Shown here one piece after another: positions 46,144-47,515 of a stretch of 47,515 nucleotides of DNA (positions are counted from its first letter, which is position 1; every line of letters begins with the position of its first letter). The notes beneath the pieces were generated by a model. It saw only the letters and a list, made by a program, of their open reading frames with translations, had not been told where the DNA came from and did no database searches. Both the position numbers and the translations under genes were made by a program. The stretch is from Thalassoglobus neptunius (GTDB taxonomy: Bacteria > Planctomycetota > Planctomycetia > Planctomycetales > Planctomycetaceae), in the NCBI RefSeq assembly GCF_007859735.1, contig NZ_SIHI01000026.1, forward strand, positions 1 through 47,515, read 5' to 3'.

Positions 46144-47400
46144 CTACTTGAGAAACGCACGCATGGCCTCAATCGATTCTGAGAGATCTTCTGGTGTAAA
46201 CAAAGCATTGTGCTGGTTCTCCGGATGATGAATCTGATGGCGAATGTACTCAGTTAGAGTGACTTGCTGCCGCACCGTCGAATGATCTCTTCGACGACGG
46301 ATGTACTCACGCTGCAATTTGTCAGCTTTGTAGTCCTCCAAGAGTCCTTGTGCCTCAATGAATCCATAGAGCTCATTGTGGTATTCGTAGGACGCTTCTC
46401 CAAACGCTGAAAAATTCACCTCATTCAGACTCGGATACGGAAGCTCCTGCTCAAGAACCGGCGACACTCGCTCCGGTGTTTGATCAGAAACCAGAATGAT
46501 GTTTTCAAACTTTAGACGCTTGACGATTTCTGGACTGTGCGTTGTTAGCAACACCTGGGTGTTCTGAGACTCAGAAAGGGCAATCAGCGCATTCGTTAAA
46601 GCGCGCTGATGTTCTGGATGCTGAGAAGTTTCGGGTTCCTCAATGGCGTATACGATGTCCGGCAGGTTCGCCGCGTTCTGTCTCCTCTCTGCTTCTGCGC
46701 GGAAGAAACTGATCAGCACGAGGCGTTTTACTCCACTTCCTCTCTTATTGATCGGGATGTCATCGTCACCAGTGATTGACACATTCTTAAAAACATCTGG
46801 CCATTTTAGACTGGCGAATTCTGGAAGTCGAGGATCGAGAGACTCAGCAATGGCAGGGTTCATTTCCTCAAGCTTCTCAAGAGTTCTCTGCGCCACCTCA
46901 TCGAGTCGTGCCTTCACTGTCTCTGTGACCTCCGCCAAGCCTGCCTGAATCTGTGGATCGCCGAGAATTTCCCTAACTGCAATTCGCATCGGATCCTGAA
47001 CTTCATCGTCGGAATCGCTATTTTTTCGATCTGATTGAAACAATGTGTATAGCGGCATATACTTCTTGAGCTGCTCCCAAATGCTTTTCGCATCATTTTT
47101 AGCAACTTCAATTTCGCTATCGTCTAGACGTAAGTTTTCTTGCCCAAGCCAAATAGCTCTACGCAGTTCAGCATTCTTCGTCCTGTCTGGGCAATTGAAG
47201 CCTGCTTCTTCCACAATCGTCTTAAGCTCCGAGTTTTTCTTTAGAAGCAAGTCGTCGCAATCGGAGTTTACGGGGTAACTTGCTCTGATAAACACCTTTT
47301 CCTTGCCAGCATTGGGGTACTTCTTGAGAACATGCAGCGTGCCGTCTGAAGTTAGAAGATACTCGTCTCGCAGTGTCGTCTGGTTACTGTAAGCGCCGTT
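46144..47400 (-). CDS. OLD/AAA_15-like ATPase, N-terminal part missing
   Basis: The reading frame is open past GTG 47295: the 35 codons from 47400 are clearly coding (TLRDEYLLTSDGTLHVLKK). In the visible part the ABC-type Walker B is YAIEEPETSQHPEHQ and the H-loop is LLTTHSPEIV. The TOPRIM nuclease domain of OLD proteins is not seen. The Walker A motif and the first N-terminal strands are absent, because they would lie beyond 47400. No GxxGxGKS is readable between 47401 and the window edge. Either the gene continues after an insertion, or it is truncated. Such ATPases often act in phage defence, but no partner gene is visible. Confidence 0.82.
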   Translation of the reverse strand, partial: NGAYSNQTTLRDEYLLTSDGTLHVLKKYPNAGKEKVFIRASYPVNSDCDDLLLKKNSELKTIVEEAGFNCPDRTKNAELRRAIWLGQENLRLDDSEIEVAKNDAKSIWEQLKKYMPLYTLFQSDRKNSDSDDEVQDPMRIAVREILGDPQIQAGLAEVTETVKARLDEVAQRTLEKLEEMNPAIAESLDPRLPEFASLKWPDVFKNVSITGDDDIPINKRGSGVKRLVLISFFRAEAERRQNAANLPDIVYAIEEPETSQHPEHQRALTNALIALSESQNTQVLLTTHSPEIVKRLKFENIILVSDQTPERVSPVLEQELPYPSLNEVNFSAFGEASYEYHNELYGFIEAQGLLEDYKADKLQREYIRRRRDHSTVRQQVTLTEYIRHQIHHPENQHNALFTPEDLSESIEAMRAFLK

Positions 47401-47515
47401 TGGAGTGCATGTTGACTTGGGTTGTATTCTTTGGGGTTTCTGGTTTTGGAATTCCTGGGGGATGGTGTCTTGTCGCGTGTGGGTTATTCTCGAGTGCAGT
47501 GGGTCGAGTGGATTG
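47401..47515. other. G/T-rich strand-asymmetric segment
   Basis: These 115 bases contain 45 G and 45 T but only 12 A and 13 C on the plus strand (78 percent G+T), unlike anything else in the window. The frame of the ATPase stays open here, but the translation (Pro, Gln and Thr rich) does not look like the family. TCGAGTG occurs twice near 47490-47507. The boundary with the ATPase gene at about 47400 is abrupt. This may be the edge of an inserted or repeated element that continues past the window. Confidence 0.5.

Noticed and set aside
1-47515. tRNA, rRNA, CRISPR array or insertion sequence
   Set aside because: None was recognised by reading; no transposase motifs, spaced repeats or rRNA segments were seen. 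A tRNA could be missed without a covariance search.

Overview
The window reads as ordinary chromosome of a planctomycete (Planctomycetaceae-like). The evidence is the gene content: a secreted SHD1 plus beta-propeller protein, a paired secreted 'dehydrogenase' propeller and penta-haem cytochrome, an ECF sigma factor translationally coupled to a membrane Ser/Thr kinase, BatA/von Willebrand-like and CE15-like secreted proteins, a fused membrane/spermidine-synthase-like protein, and many Sec signal peptides. This is inferred from protein families; no rRNA or other marker gene is present. I found no tRNA, rRNA, CRISPR array, transposase or phage gene.

Layout. 1-5.7 kb: remnant of a small secreted protein, a secreted lethal-factor-like metallopeptidase, an SHD1 propeller protein, RNase PH (rph) and a secreted SPOR-like protein, closed by a strong two-way terminator. 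5.8-12 kb: HtrA-like protease, fused MFS/spermidine-synthase-like protein, and an outer-membrane barrel protein with proline-rich N-terminal repeats. 12-15.4 kb, minus strand: hpf, a PTS EIIA (ptsN-like), HPr and enzyme I. This resembles the regulatory PTS-Ntr of proteobacteria, and no sugar permease is nearby. 15.8-23.4 kb: His-rich lipoprotein, SDR, pdxJ, gcvT, beta-lactamase-fold hydrolase, a PP2C phosphatase with Maf, and an alpha/beta hydrolase. 23.4-27.5 kb: coupled penta-haem cytochrome and propeller dehydrogenase. 27.8-30 kb: FliA/WhiG-type sigma factor with a clean terminator, an 867-base gene-free stretch, and a small V/A/P-rich secreted protein. 30-37.6 kb: MsbA-like ABC exporter, an NtrC-family regulator lacking the sigma-54 contact motif, a haem-motif/terpene-cyclase-fold protein, an orphan RNase A-like toxin candidate, a membrane-anchored J protein and an M19 dipeptidase. 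37.7-41.5 kb: CE15-like esterase and a BatA-type membrane protein. 41.6-46.1 kb: ECF sigma/kinase operon, two short tandem arrays in its upstream region, and an AAA ATPase. 46.1-47.5 kb: the C-terminal part of an OLD/AAA_15-like ATPase, ending at a sharp change in base composition.

The genes are mostly single units or short operons (PP2C-maf, CE15-M19, cytochrome-dehydrogenase, sigma-kinase, hpf-EIIA-HPr-EI). The regulatory content is high: two sigma factors, one degenerate activator, one kinase, one phosphatase and a phosphorelay. The most unusual items are the NtrC-like regulator without GAFTGA, the stand-alone RNase A-like protein without a visible immunity partner, the paired 12-bp and 14-bp tandem arrays before the sigma/kinase operon, and the composition break that cuts the terminal ATPase. 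I did not find a complete new multi-gene system that I could defend.
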